Shown in pieces: positions 36,198-44,277 of a DNA stretch of 64,000 bases. Position numbers and translations under genes: made by a program. The DNA is from a virus: positions 50,375 through 114,374 of the IMG/VR virus record IMGVR_UViG_3300037106_000048. One strand, written 5' to 3'. Every line of letters starts with the position of its first letter. The stretch's first letter is position 1. The notes under the pieces were generated by a model, which did no database searches, was not told where the DNA came from, and was given only the letters and a program-made list of their open reading frames with translations.

Positions 36198-38510
36198 ATG
36201 AATAAATCTCAAAGAATTTTTTTAGGCACTGGCAATACAAGTACTAAAGGTCAAGATAAATATATAAAAGTAAAACTTGAACAGGATGTTGAAACACTTG
36301 AATTTTTAACATTAAATCTTAGTACAGAAGATGCTTATCAAAATTTTAATGCTGATTATGGTGTATTAGTTGGTAGAGTAACAGCAAATGATGGAGTGGG
36401 TGTTCCAAATGCTAAAATAAGTATATTTATTCCATTAACTGATGCGGATGCAGAAGATAGCAATATATATAGTATCTATCCATATAAAACACCCAGAGAT
36501 AAAAATAATGATGGAAAAAGATATAATTTATTACCTCGTGTTTCGGAACTTAATCAAGAAACAGGTACATTTAAACCTAAACAACCTTTTGGTAGTTTTC
36601 CAATAAAACCAGAATTAGTTGTAAATGAATCATTTTTAAATGTATATAAAAAATATTATAAATATACTGCATTAACAAATAGTTCTGGCGATTATATGAT
36701 TTTTGGAGTACCAACAGGTACACAAACAGTTCATCTTAGTGTTGATATTACAGATATTGGTAAATATAGTATGTCGCCTGCAAGTATGATAAATGCCGGA
36801 TATTCACCAAATCTTTTTACTAAAAATGCCTCTGCAGTAAAACCAGCAATTGATTTAACAGATTTACCAAATATTGAAACACAAGAAATTACTGTTGATA
36901 TAATTCCTTTCTGGGGAGATACCACAAATTTTGAAATAGGAATAACACAATTAAACTTTAGAATAAAAGCGATATTATCTTCATCATTTGTTATATTTGG
37001 TACTACAATGACAATGGGATTATATGGTATTTTTGGTAATCCTGCTGCAAGTCCTGATAATTTAGGTTTTTATAGTTTGGATACTGATGATGGTAATTCT
37101 GGTGGTCAAAATAGAAATAATATGGATATAAGAACATATAGAACAGCCAATCCAGTAATTAGAGTATTTACATATACTACTGATGTACCACTTGTTGGTG
37201 GAAATATTGATTGGATTCATGCTGATACAGAAAAACAAATTAGAGAATTAGATAAATCAGAATATATTGAATATAATACTAATGGTGATTTTTTATTAAG
37301 CATTCCATGTAATAGAGTTAAAGTAATAACAAGTTCAACTGGTGAAGAAACTGTTGTTAATGATAATTCAACATCAGGTGTTTTTACTAAATTTTTTGGA
37401 ATGATTTTAATTAAATATCCTGACCTTATAGAATTACCAGAAAATTCATATTGGTCTTCATCACATAATTATGCTGGTGACCATCCACAACATAAAGCAA
37501 GGGGATGGTTTAAAATACCACAAACAGTTGCTTTACATTCTAATGAAAGTTTTGTTACGTCCGATATTCGTATTAATCCAGTAGGAGCATTAATGAGTGA
37601 TAATGATTTTTGGAGAAAAAGTTATTATGTTTTTACTGGTGGTGGTGTATATAGTGTCGCTCAATTTTATCCAACAAAATGGTCTCACAGTCCTGCTTTT
37701 AATACAGCAAATAATGTAAACACTGAAAACACATTTACTACTTCTATTGGTCATGCTTCTATTGGTGGTTCTTGGTTTAAAGTTGCCGGAACTGATTGGG
37801 TAACACAAAGAGAAACAACTGACCAACAAAATTATATTATTACTCCATCAACAGGTATCACAAATCCTACACAACGTCAATATATATATGATTTTGCACC
37901 AAATGTAATTACTTTTGATAATTTATCAAATCCTGATAATAAAGGTAATAGATATTTTGGTGGTCAATGGTTAAATTTTTGTTTGTGTTTTCCTTGTTAT
38001 GGTTGGGCATTTTCTCCTGACTCACCAAATAGACTTTACGAGTTTGCAGATGTTTATCATAGTCCTAGTGATATTTCCAACAATTTTTTTATTCAATCAA
38101 ATAATCAAAAATTATTTGCTGGAATAAAAGATAGTTCCAATATATTAAGAGGTGATGCATTTCAAACAGCATTTATTAATATTCCAAAAAGTGAATTAAC
38201 ACAATTAAGTAAAATTCCAATAAAAGGTATTAATATTAGAAAATGGAATAATGCTGACCCCGCATATAATAAATATAATGAATATAATCCACATAAAATA
38301 CAATTATCTGTTTCAAATCAATATTATAAATATCAAAATTCAAAACCAATTGGTTATAATACCAATGGTCAAGAATATTATTTATTTGGTTGGGATGAAT
38401 ACGCTCCAACTACAACAATTCCTGCAGATGAATTAAAAACAGCTTATTTATTTAAAGGTATGTATGGTAATGATTGTATACAATTATTGGCTGATTTCAA
38501 TATTATATAA
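36198..38510 (+). CDS. Large virion protein with carboxypeptidase-regulatory-like domain
   Basis: This 770-residue protein contains an Ig-like/carboxypeptidase regulatory-like fold at residues about 50-190. It reads YGVLVGRVTANDGVGVPNAK, then SGDYMIFGVPTGTQTVHLSV. The fold is often found in phage surface and adhesion proteins. The rest is rich in aromatic, Asn, Gly and Thr residues with no enzyme motif. NFCLCFPCYGWAF near residue 595 is a cysteine/aromatic patch. It has a strong late motif and a terminator right after the stop, so it forms a single-gene late unit. Probably a baseplate- or fibre-related structural protein. Confidence 0.6.
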   Translation: MNKSQRIFLGTGNTSTKGQDKYIKVKLEQDVETLEFLTLNLSTEDAYQNFNADYGVLVGRVTANDGVGVPNAKISIFIPLTDADAEDSNIYSIYPYKTPRDKNNDGKRYNLLPRVSELNQETGTFKPKQPFGSFPIKPELVVNESFLNVYKKYYKYTALTNSSGDYMIFGVPTGTQTVHLSVDITDIGKYSMSPASMINAGYSPNLFTKNASAVKPAIDLTDLPNIETQEITVDIIPFWGDTTNFEIGITQLNFRIKAILSSSFVIFGTTMTMGLYGIFGNPAASPDNLGFYSLDTDDGNSGGQNRNNMDIRTYRTANPVIRVFTYTTDVPLVGGNIDWIHADTEKQIRELDKSEYIEYNTNGDFLLSIPCNRVKVITSSTGEETVVNDNSTSGVFTKFFGMILIKYPDLIELPENSYWSSSHNYAGDHPQHKARGWFKIPQTVALHSNESFVTSDIRINPVGALMSDNDFWRKSYYVFTGGGVYSVAQFYPTKWSHSPAFNTANNVNTENTFTTSIGHASIGGSWFKVAGTDWVTQRETTDQQNYIITPSTGITNPTQRQYIYDFAPNVITFDNLSNPDNKGNRYFGGQWLNFCLCFPCYGWAFSPDSPNRLYEFADVYHSPSDISNNFFIQSNNQKLFAGIKDSSNILRGDAFQTAFINIPKSELTQLSKIPIKGINIRKWNNADPAYNKYNEYNPHKIQLSVSNQYYKYQNSKPIGYNTNGQEYYLFGWDEYAPTTTIPADELKTAYLFKGMYGNDCIQLLADFNII

Positions 38511-38514
38511 CAAG

Positions 38515-38547
38515 AAACCCTCTTAAAACTTAATTTAAGAAGGTTTT
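38515..38547. terminator. Intrinsic terminator, twin copy 1
   Basis: AAACCCTCTTAAA, loop, TTTAAGAAGGTTTTTT, with one stem mismatch. It follows the stop at 38510 and is nearly identical to the terminator at 39298-39335. Confidence 0.8.
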
Positions 38548-38649
38548 TTATGTTGCTTAATATTTAAATAAAATTGCAAATTCTTTTATTTCTTTCCACC
38601 TTAACCATTATAATAATTCCCATTTAATACGATTACAATTACAGAATAT

Positions 38650-38683
38650 ATTGTCTTATTAAATCTATTATATAGTATATTTG
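38650..38683 (+). promoter_or_regulatory. Possible host-type promoter
   Basis: ATTG, 22 bases, then TATATTTG (38676-38683) precedes the small gene at 38707. The spacing is slightly long. Confidence 0.4.
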
Positions 38684-38706
38684 AATTAAACAAATATAAA
38701 TGAGAT

Positions 38707-39030
38707 ATGGATGATATGATAGATAAAATTCTTAATGATATTAGAAAACTTGATGTTATTTTAACTGATGAAGAACAAACCATATTAATTTCTTATTACA
38801 AAGAAAAGAAATTTAGTAGTCTAAATGATATGATTATTGCTTTTGTTATTAATGAAGGCAAAACTTTTGATAGAACGAATTGGACTGCTTTTTTAACTGA
38901 TAAAATTAATTATGAGAAAATTAATACAACTATAATAATTGATGAAGATATTATAAAATATTGTAAAGGACTTATATTATATTTATTTACTCAGATATTG
39001 CCATATAGAACCAATTATGACAATTTTTGA
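38707..39030 (+). CDS. Hypothetical protein, 107 residues
   Basis: Not recognised. It is an acidic, helical 107-residue protein (DDMIDKILNDIRKLDVILTD; ITDEEQ-like start of a second helix). It has a host-type promoter of its own. Its 3' end overlaps the converging gene at 39015-39251 by 16 bases. It belongs to the small accessory cluster (38650-39840) between two structural genes. Confidence 0.5.
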   Translation: MDDMIDKILNDIRKLDVILTDEEQTILISYYKEKKFSSLNDMIIAFVINEGKTFDRTNWTAFLTDKINYEKINTTIIIDEDIIKYCKGLILYLFTQILPYRTNYDNF

Positions 39031-39251
39031 CTATTTCTTTTTTTATCTCGTAAAATACACCACTCTTTTATTTGTTTATCTGTCATTTTTTCGCCTTCTT
39101 TTAAACCTAATTTAGATAATATTTCTATATCGGGTTTAAATTCATATTTGTTGGAATCTTTGACAACTCTTATTATTTCTTTAAGACGAACATAATCATT
39201 ATCATCTATTGATGAATAATTTTCCTTTTCCAAGTTAATAATTCTATTCAT
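39015..39251 (-). CDS. Hypothetical protein, 78 residues
   Basis: Not recognised. It is a charged, helical 78-residue protein (NRIINLEKENYSSIDDNDYV; ends LRDKKRNSQKLS). It converges with, and overlaps by 16 bases, the gene on the other strand. A CTATTTAT late-type motif lies 15 bases upstream. It is part of the small accessory cluster. Confidence 0.5.
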   Translation of the reverse strand: MNRIINLEKENYSSIDDNDYVRLKEIIRVVKDSNKYEFKPDIEILSKLGLKEGEKMTDKQIKEWCILRDKKRNSQKLS

Positions 39252-39266
39252 TATTTTTTGTTTTCT

Positions 39267-39274
39267 ATAAATAG
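39267..39274 (-). promoter_or_regulatory. Late promoter motif variant (CTATTTAT)
   Basis: TACTATTTATAG on the minus strand, 15 bases before the start at 39251. Confidence 0.45.
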
Positions 39275-39297
39275 TATTAAAAAAAATTTATACCATT

Positions 39298-39335
39298 AAA
39301 AACCCTCTTAAAACTTAATTTAAGAGGGTTTTTTT
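39298..39335. terminator. Intrinsic terminator, twin copy 2
   Basis: AACCCTCTTAAA, loop ACTTAA, TTTAAGAGGGTTTTTTT, a perfect stem. It follows the minus-strand lipoprotein gene and is bidirectional. Confidence 0.8.
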
Positions 39336-39348
39336 AATGCTTGTATTT

Positions 39349-39756
39349 TTATTGTTTAGATAGATACTCAGTATATCCAAAATCCAATAATACCATTTTA
39401 TTATTGGTAGGTGCTTTTATAATTGTCATGGTATAAGGAGTGTTGTCATCTATAATATTCAAACTTAAAGTAGTTCCAGATATTGTCCAATTATCATAAA
39501 CACTATGAATTGAAGCAACTTTATCATCAGTATTAATACACTTAGTATCTTGAAACTCATAATTATTACCAGTAACAAAGTAATTCAATTTTCCATCAGT
39601 ATATACTGAATCACAATGCCATTTTCCCAAATATTCGGGATGAAGCTGACCCGGTGTTTTAGTTACCGGAGTAGGTGTAACATTACCATCGTCTTTTTTA
39701 CTACAACTTACACTAAGTAAGGTGATTGCAAGAATAAAATAAATTAAATTTTTCAT
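39349..39756 (-). CDS. Exported lipoprotein, 135 residues
   Basis: MKNLIYFILAITLLSVSC is a type II (lipoprotein) signal peptide, with the lipobox ending at Cys18. The following SKKDDG fits the charged lipoprotein export signal (K-D/E-rich at positions +2 to +5) that sends lipoproteins to the cell surface in Bacteroidota. The mature part (GKWHCDSVYTDGKLNY; NWTISGTTLSLNIIDD) looks like the lipocalin-like beta-barrel lipoproteins common in these bacteria. It stands alone, with a terminator after it and a leader shared with the gene at 35825-36031. It may alter the infected cell's surface, for example to exclude other phages; this is inference. Confidence 0.75.
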   Translation of the reverse strand: MKNLIYFILAITLLSVSCSKKDDGNVTPTPVTKTPGQLHPEYLGKWHCDSVYTDGKLNYFVTGNNYEFQDTKCINTDDKVASIHSVYDNWTISGTTLSLNIIDDNTPYTMTIIKAPTNNKMVLLDFGYTEYLSKQ

Positions 39757-39763
39757 TTTTTTG

Positions 39764-39838
39764 TTTTTAGTTAAACATTTGAATCATAATTTGAATCATT
39801 TTCTATTATATACGAATTTCAATCAAAAATGTTACAAA
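39764..39838 (-). repeat. Duplicated leader/promoter region, copy B
   Basis: Second copy of the region at 36041-36105, directly before the lipoprotein start. It has an extra direct repeat (aatcataatttgaatcat) not present in copy A. Confidence 0.7.
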
Positions 39839-39858
39839 AACAAGAAAAAAATTTTAAG

Positions 39859-39866
39859 GTATTTAT
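39859..39866 (+). promoter_or_regulatory. Late promoter motif, near-leaderless
   Basis: AGGTATTTATATTATATGG: the motif ends five bases before the preferred ATG at 39872. Confidence 0.5.
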
Positions 39867-39871
39867 ATTAT

Positions 39872-41020
39872 ATGGATAAAAAGATTCAAATACTGCTTGG
39901 TAGTCAGAAAAACACTAATTCTGTTAATGTAGATACATACGATAAAGTTGAATTATTCAACAATACATCTGAACTTATGGAATATGATGTTAATGATGCA
40001 GTTAGTGAAACTGAAATTTTTAATATAGAAAGAGAAGAAAATGCAATTTATAGAATTTATGGAAGAATTGAATATATGTCATTATTAAATGGATTAATAA
40101 ATAATTATACTGAATTTAAAGATTTTTTAACTCCAAGATTTAATGGTAATTCTAAAACCATAGAAAATTCATTTGAATTCTATTTGGTTAAACCATCAGC
40201 ACAACATTCTTCATCTATTTTTGTAAGACATTTTGAAGTAATTGCAACCCCAAATGATTTTGAACTATTTCCAGTAGGTTTTTCTAATAATGTATATGGT
40301 GAACAAACTTACGCATTTAATTTTAAAAGAGATTTTGATATTTCAACATATTTTGAATCATTTAATTCTCTTAATACAGAACAAAATTATTTAATACCTA
40401 TAACTGAACTATTTCTATATGCCAAATATATTCCAAGTGTAACAGAAGTTCTTAAATATACTAATTGGGATACTAGTTTAACACCAATTCAAACATTATT
40501 AAATACGACACCATTAGTTATAGGTAGTACTGTATATGGTGATTTAATTAATTATAATATACCAGAATTTCTTCAAACACCTGTATCAGAACAAACATAT
40601 TATATTTCAACAACATGTTCAGATGTAAGTGTACTTCGTTGGAAATACAATCCATTTATTTCATTTAAATTAAGATATTTTTCTAATGAACTTGATAGTG
40701 CTAATACTGGTAGTACTTCATATGATATTATAACAACAATACCAGAATATGCAATACCAATAGATAATAAAGGAAATCTTGTTTGGCGTGATATTTTACC
40801 ACAAGGATATGTAGACCCATTAACTGGAATTGGTGTTGATTATCCTTTTGTAAATAAAAGAAGATATTTATTTTCAAGAATTATTTTATCAATAGTTCCA
40901 GATATGACCGAACCACATACAAAAGAAATATTTAATAATATATGGTTTAGTAAAAATGCAAGTAGTTTAAACATAACACCAATGACAAATTTAGGTAATA
41001 TAGGAGCACCATGCCAGTAA
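39872..41020 (+). CDS. Virion structural protein, 382 residues
   Basis: The preferred start is the ATG at 39872 (MDKKIQILLGSQKN). The longer frame from 39761 would be read out of the lipoprotein's leader region and is unlikely. The protein is Asn/Tyr/Phe-rich with no enzyme motif and reads like a baseplate or fibre component (for example LRWKYNPFISFKLRYFSNEL). Its 3' end overlaps the next gene by ten bases. It has a very close late motif. Confidence 0.55.
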   Translation: MDKKIQILLGSQKNTNSVNVDTYDKVELFNNTSELMEYDVNDAVSETEIFNIEREENAIYRIYGRIEYMSLLNGLINNYTEFKDFLTPRFNGNSKTIENSFEFYLVKPSAQHSSSIFVRHFEVIATPNDFELFPVGFSNNVYGEQTYAFNFKRDFDISTYFESFNSLNTEQNYLIPITELFLYAKYIPSVTEVLKYTNWDTSLTPIQTLLNTTPLVIGSTVYGDLINYNIPEFLQTPVSEQTYYISTTCSDVSVLRWKYNPFISFKLRYFSNELDSANTGSTSYDIITTIPEYAIPIDNKGNLVWRDILPQGYVDPLTGIGVDYPFVNKRRYLFSRIILSIVPDMTEPHTKEIFNNIWFSKNASSLNITPMTNLGNIGAPCQ

Positions 41021-41844
41021 TTAAAGAAACAATAAAATTTAATAATCTTGATTTGAATTTAAAATTCAGTTTAGGTTCTAGTATAGGTCTTACCGGATAT
41101 CAACAAGAAATAGATAATTTAACAATTGATACTGAGGACGAACTTATTAATCCTGTAAATGATACTGAAGTACGTAGATTTAATAGTACCATTCAAAATA
41201 ATTTATCATTTTATTTTCATTTAGATAGTGCTATAAATGAAATGGCAAATAATGTTGATTCTATTTCATTTATAAATGCAGGATTTACACAAGATGAAAT
41301 AGATTTTAATCGTGACACAATACGCAATAGTTTTTTTATTTTAGATTTTTATGACACCTATAATCCAAATACTCAAATTAAAATATTTACAACATATTTA
41401 ACAAAAATTCTTGCAAATAATAATACTGCAAATTATTTAGTTGGTACAAGTCCTTTAATTAATTTTTTAAAAATAAAAAACCAATTTAATTATTGGTATG
41501 TACCACAATCATATATTGATTTATCTAATGTATATGCTACTGGATACATTAAATTTAGTTTTTATAATGCAAAATATGGTAAAATTCAATTATTTTATAA
41601 TAGAGATAATCAAGCACTTAAAACACCAGAAAAATTATATTTTAAAGCAATTTTGAATTTAACTTCGAGAACATGGAGTTTCTCAACAACATCAAGTCCA
41701 AATATCAATGCATATGAATTATATAATAGTTCTACATATACAAATAAAATAAATAACACAGTATCTGATTTTAATAATTTGAAACAAAATTATCCAACGG
41801 GAAATACATTCAATTCTACAAAAGATAGTTATACAACAGAATAA
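41011..41844 (+). CDS. Virion structural protein, 277 residues
   Basis: This 277-residue protein of the same composition as its upstream partner (Asn, Tyr, Phe, Ser-rich) has no catalytic motif. It starts inside the last codons of the preceding gene, so the two are coupled and likely act in the same sub-assembly. It converges with the gp15-like gene, overlapping it by 16 bases at the 3' ends. Family not recognised. Confidence 0.55.
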   Translation: MPVIKETIKFNNLDLNLKFSLGSSIGLTGYQQEIDNLTIDTEDELINPVNDTEVRRFNSTIQNNLSFYFHLDSAINEMANNVDSISFINAGFTQDEIDFNRDTIRNSFFILDFYDTYNPNTQIKIFTTYLTKILANNNTANYLVGTSPLINFLKIKNQFNYWYVPQSYIDLSNVYATGYIKFSFYNAKYGKIQLFYNRDNQALKTPEKLYFKAILNLTSRTWSFSTTSSPNINAYELYNSSTYTNKINNTVSDFNNLKQNYPTGNTFNSTKDSYTTE

Positions 41845-42593
41845 CCAATAACTGGTTTTCTAAGAGTTTTAACCATTTGAAATTCTTTTTCATCTTGAAT
41901 AAAACCTAAGATTTTTAAAGCATATTTACTAACAAAAAATCTATCACCATCAATATTTTCAATAGGATTTGATTCAGCAAAACCTTCAAATAATAATGGC
42001 ATTGGATTTCCATTAATTGTAAGATATTCTTGACGTGAAGCAAAGTTTTTTAATACTTGTTCATCATATAAATTAACATCCACACGATATTTAGTAAATA
42101 ATGCCACTTCATATATCATATCAACATTAACTGGTTCTGGCATTTTAAATTGTAAATAAATTACTTCACCTTCATCTAATATAGGAACATTCATATATCT
42201 GAATTTACGTGGTTGTGGAATTCTATACATTGTTCCAAGTCTTGTACCAGCTTGTTTATCAATACGTCTTACAGTAATATATGGTGTGGGAACATTGTGG
42301 TCCCCGTCCATAAATCTCCAAGTTTTGCTGAATTCACCCCAACGGTCATTGTCAAGATAAAATGTTGGTACTTCTTTATTATCGATAACAGCTTTCATAC
42401 CATATTGATTAACATAATCAAAAAGTGCTTGGTCTAAATTTTCAAGCAAAATGGTTCTAGGTAAATATTTGGTATCTAAATTAGTTTCTTTCATTAAGTC
42501 AGCAATTCTATCCATACCATATTTAAGATATTCAGTACCTATCTTTGGTGGGTTAGTATCAATGGTTAATTTAGCTTTTTTTGGAAGTGACAT
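41829..42593 (-). CDS. Tail sheath terminator/connector protein, gp15-like (tentative)
   Basis: This 254-residue protein contains VPTPYITVRRIDKQAG, then FRYMNVPILDEGEVIYLQFK and PEPVNVDMIYEVALFTKYRV, then DRFFVSKYALKILGFI. The 'P-x-x-x-x-x-Y-E-(L/V)-x-(I/L)-F-T-(R/K)-Y' block resembles T4 gp15, which caps the tail at the neck, and the overall length is similar. It has a late motif only 12 bases upstream, overlapping the divergent host-type promoter of the nucleotide operon. The call is by pattern and order, hence moderate. Confidence 0.5.
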   Translation of the reverse strand: MSLPKKAKLTIDTNPPKIGTEYLKYGMDRIADLMKETNLDTKYLPRTILLENLDQALFDYVNQYGMKAVIDNKEVPTFYLDNDRWGEFSKTWRFMDGDHNVPTPYITVRRIDKQAGTRLGTMYRIPQPRKFRYMNVPILDEGEVIYLQFKMPEPVNVDMIYEVALFTKYRVDVNLYDEQVLKNFASRQEYLTINGNPMPLLFEGFAESNPIENIDGDRFFVSKYALKILGFIQDEKEFQMVKTLRKPVIGYSVV

Positions 42594-42605
42594 AATCTTT
42601 TTTAG

Positions 42606-42613
42606 ATAAATAC
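42606..42613 (-). promoter_or_regulatory. Late promoter motif
   Basis: CAAGTATTTATCT on the minus strand, 12 bases before the start at 42593. It overlaps the -33 box of the plus-strand promoter below. Confidence 0.55.
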
Positions 42614-42644
42614 TTGCATTTTAGAGATACTTTTAATACATTTG
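42613..42644 (+). promoter_or_regulatory. Host-type promoter for the nucleotide-metabolism operon
   Basis: CTTG (42613-42616), 20 bases, then TACATTTG (42637-42644) fits TTTG-N19-21-TAnnTTTG with one mismatch. It lies 52 bases before the start at 42697. Confidence 0.6.
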
Positions 42645-42696
42645 CAAGATAAATTTTTTATATATAAAAACATTTTAAATTAAAAACATAAAAAAC

Positions 42697-42927
42697 ATGA
42701 AACTTTATTATTTTAATCCAAATGACTATGGCACAGAATATTATGTATTGGCAGAAAATAAAATAAATGCGATTACATATTTATTAAATCATTTTAAACA
42801 AACAAAAAATATGGAAAAGTTTAAGATGTGGAAAAACACTAATTCCAAAAATCCTCAAACATTTCCTATTAATTATACTTTAGAGGAACATGGAATTGGC
42901 GATGTGTTAGTATCATCAATATCATAA
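42697..42927 (+). CDS. Hypothetical protein, 76 residues
   Basis: Not recognised. MKLYYFNPNDYGTEYYVLAE suggests a small alpha/beta protein, and it ends LEEHGIGDVLVSSIS. It is the first gene after the host-type promoter, so it is probably expressed early or in the middle stage with the nucleotide enzymes. Confidence 0.55.
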   Translation: MKLYYFNPNDYGTEYYVLAENKINAITYLLNHFKQTKNMEKFKMWKNTNSKNPQTFPINYTLEEHGIGDVLVSSIS

Positions 42928-42958
42928 ATAATATTTATATTTACTTAATACATTTTTA

Positions 42959-43309
42959 ATGTTAGTAGAACGAAAAGAATTTCAAGATAAAGATAAAAGT
43001 ATTGGTTATATTGAAGCAGTTTTTAATTCCGATAATATATTAAAAACTACATATTTTCCTAAAACAGAAAGACTTTATATTGCATTTAGTAGAGGACATA
43101 CATATTCTTATAGTAATGTTAGTTTTGAAAAATACAATGAATTTGAAAAAGCCGAATCTCAAGGCAAATATTTTCATCAAAAAATAAATAACAACAAAGC
43201 ACATTCAGTTCGTAAGGAATTTACATTATATCCTAATGAAGTTAAAGATTTGAAACAAATTGTTGAAGATAAAATAAATACACAATTAAATGACAAAAAT
43301 AACGAATAA
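42959..43309 (+). CDS. KTSC-domain protein
   Basis: This 116-residue protein contains the KTSC pattern: TERLYIAFSRGHTYSYSNVS, then FEKAESQGKYFHQKINN. KTSC domains are small beta-rich modules of unclear role, often found next to nucleic-acid enzymes in phages. Its C-terminus VKDLKQIVE is also found at the end of the next protein, encoded by a 27-base direct repeat. The next gene starts within its last codons. Confidence 0.6.
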   Translation: MLVERKEFQDKDKSIGYIEAVFNSDNILKTTYFPKTERLYIAFSRGHTYSYSNVSFEKYNEFEKAESQGKYFHQKINNNKAHSVRKEFTLYPNEVKDLKQIVEDKINTQLNDKNNE

Positions 43310-43574
43310 TATATTTCATAATAATGTCTTTTATGATAAAGATGAATATATTAACGATTTTAATGATTTAATTAAACTATTATCCAATAATTCAATTGAA
43401 ATTGTTTTTAGAACTAGAATTCCATATTTAGATAAAAGTTATGAAGATTATTATGGTGTTGGCAAAGAAATAAGAATTGGTGATAGTTGTATTACTGGAT
43501 ATCATTCAATTAATCAAAACATAATAAATAAAATAAAACAATTGATAGTTAAAGATTTGAAACAAATTGTTGAA
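43241..43574 (+). repeat. 27-base direct repeat at two adjacent gene ends
   Basis: The same 27 bases beginning gttaaagatttgaaacaaat occur at 43241-43267 and 43548-43574. Both encode VKDLKQIVE near the ends of neighbouring genes. Confidence 0.7.
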
Positions 43575-43604
43575 AACAATAAATTAGAAGAAGATAATGA
43601 ATAG
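43290..43604 (+). CDS. Hypothetical protein, 104 residues
   Basis: Not recognised. NSIEIVFRTRIPYLDKSYED and YYGVGKEIRIGDSCITGYHS suggest a small beta-rich protein. The tail VKDLKQIVENNK is shared with the KTSC protein upstream. It overlaps its neighbours by 20 bases upstream and 8 bases downstream, in a tightly packed operon. Confidence 0.5.
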   Translation: MTKITNNIFHNNVFYDKDEYINDFNDLIKLLSNNSIEIVFRTRIPYLDKSYEDYYGVGKEIRIGDSCITGYHSINQNIINKIKQLIVKDLKQIVENNKLEEDNE

Positions 43605-43911
43605 TACTCAAGATTATGAAAATCTAATTGAATTACTTAAAATAACATTGGAATTTTATGCCAATAAAAAAAATTATGAAAAAATAATTTATTCTGAGTT
43701 AAGAGGTAATATTTCATCTATTGATTTGGATGAATATGGTTCTCAAGCACGTTTTGCATTAAATAAAATTAAAGAAATTAGAGAAATTAATGAAAAATTA
43801 GTAAAGGATTATAGTGCCGAAATAGAAGCAGTTCAAAATAAAGGGGAACAAGAAATTATTAATACAATAGGAATACTTAAAAAAATGAGTAATGGTAATA
43901 ACAACCTTTAA
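43597..43911 (+). CDS. Hypothetical coiled-coil protein, 104 residues
   Basis: Not recognised. It is an almost entirely helical, charged 104-residue protein (FALNKIKEIREINEKLVKDY; IGILKKMSNGNNNL at the end). It overlaps the MazG-like gene by 20 bases, which implies coupling with nucleotide-pool genes. Confidence 0.5.
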   Translation: MNSTQDYENLIELLKITLEFYANKKNYEKIIYSELRGNISSIDLDEYGSQARFALNKIKEIREINEKLVKDYSAEIEAVQNKGEQEIINTIGILKKMSNGNNNL

Positions 43912-44269
43912 AGAATATCAAACCGAAGCAAATTTTCTTAAAATATCATTAGATAAATTCTTAGAAACACATCCTGATACACCAATTGATGTAAAATTAT
44001 TATTAGCGGTTGCTTATGATGGATTAGGACTAGGTGAAGCTGGTGAAGTTCAAGGTAAAATAAAGAAAATTATTAGAGATGATGGCGGTCATATTACACA
44101 AGAACATGTAATTGAAATAAAAAAAGAATTGGGGGACTTGTTATGGTATATTTCATCGATGTGCGATAATCTTGATATTGGATTAGATGATGTAGCAACA
44201 TCAAATATTGAAAAATTAAAATCTCGTAGAGATAGAAATACATTACATGGAAGTGGAGATAACAGATAA
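43892..44269 (+). CDS. MazG-like nucleotide pyrophosphohydrolase
   Basis: This 125-residue protein shows the MazG all-alpha pattern. LGLGEAGEVQGKIKKIIRDD carries the E-x-x-E metal motif and EIKKELGDLLWYISSMCDNL the E-x-x-D motif. MazG-type enzymes hydrolyse (d)NTPs to NMPs and pyrophosphate, or lower alarmones. Here it is followed at once by dUTPase and, one gene later, thymidylate synthase, which points to control of the thymidine/uracil pool. ExxE and ExxD residues are all present. Confidence 0.8.
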   Translation: MVITTFKEYQTEANFLKISLDKFLETHPDTPIDVKLLLAVAYDGLGLGEAGEVQGKIKKIIRDDGGHITQEHVIEIKKELGDLLWYISSMCDNLDIGLDDVATSNIEKLKSRRDRNTLHGSGDNR

Positions 44270-44277
44270 TATAAAAT

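Noticed and set aside
39761-39871. N-terminal extension of the structural protein at 39872
   Set aside because: These codons are read from the duplicated leader region and include the late motif. The ATG at 39872 gives a sensible protein.
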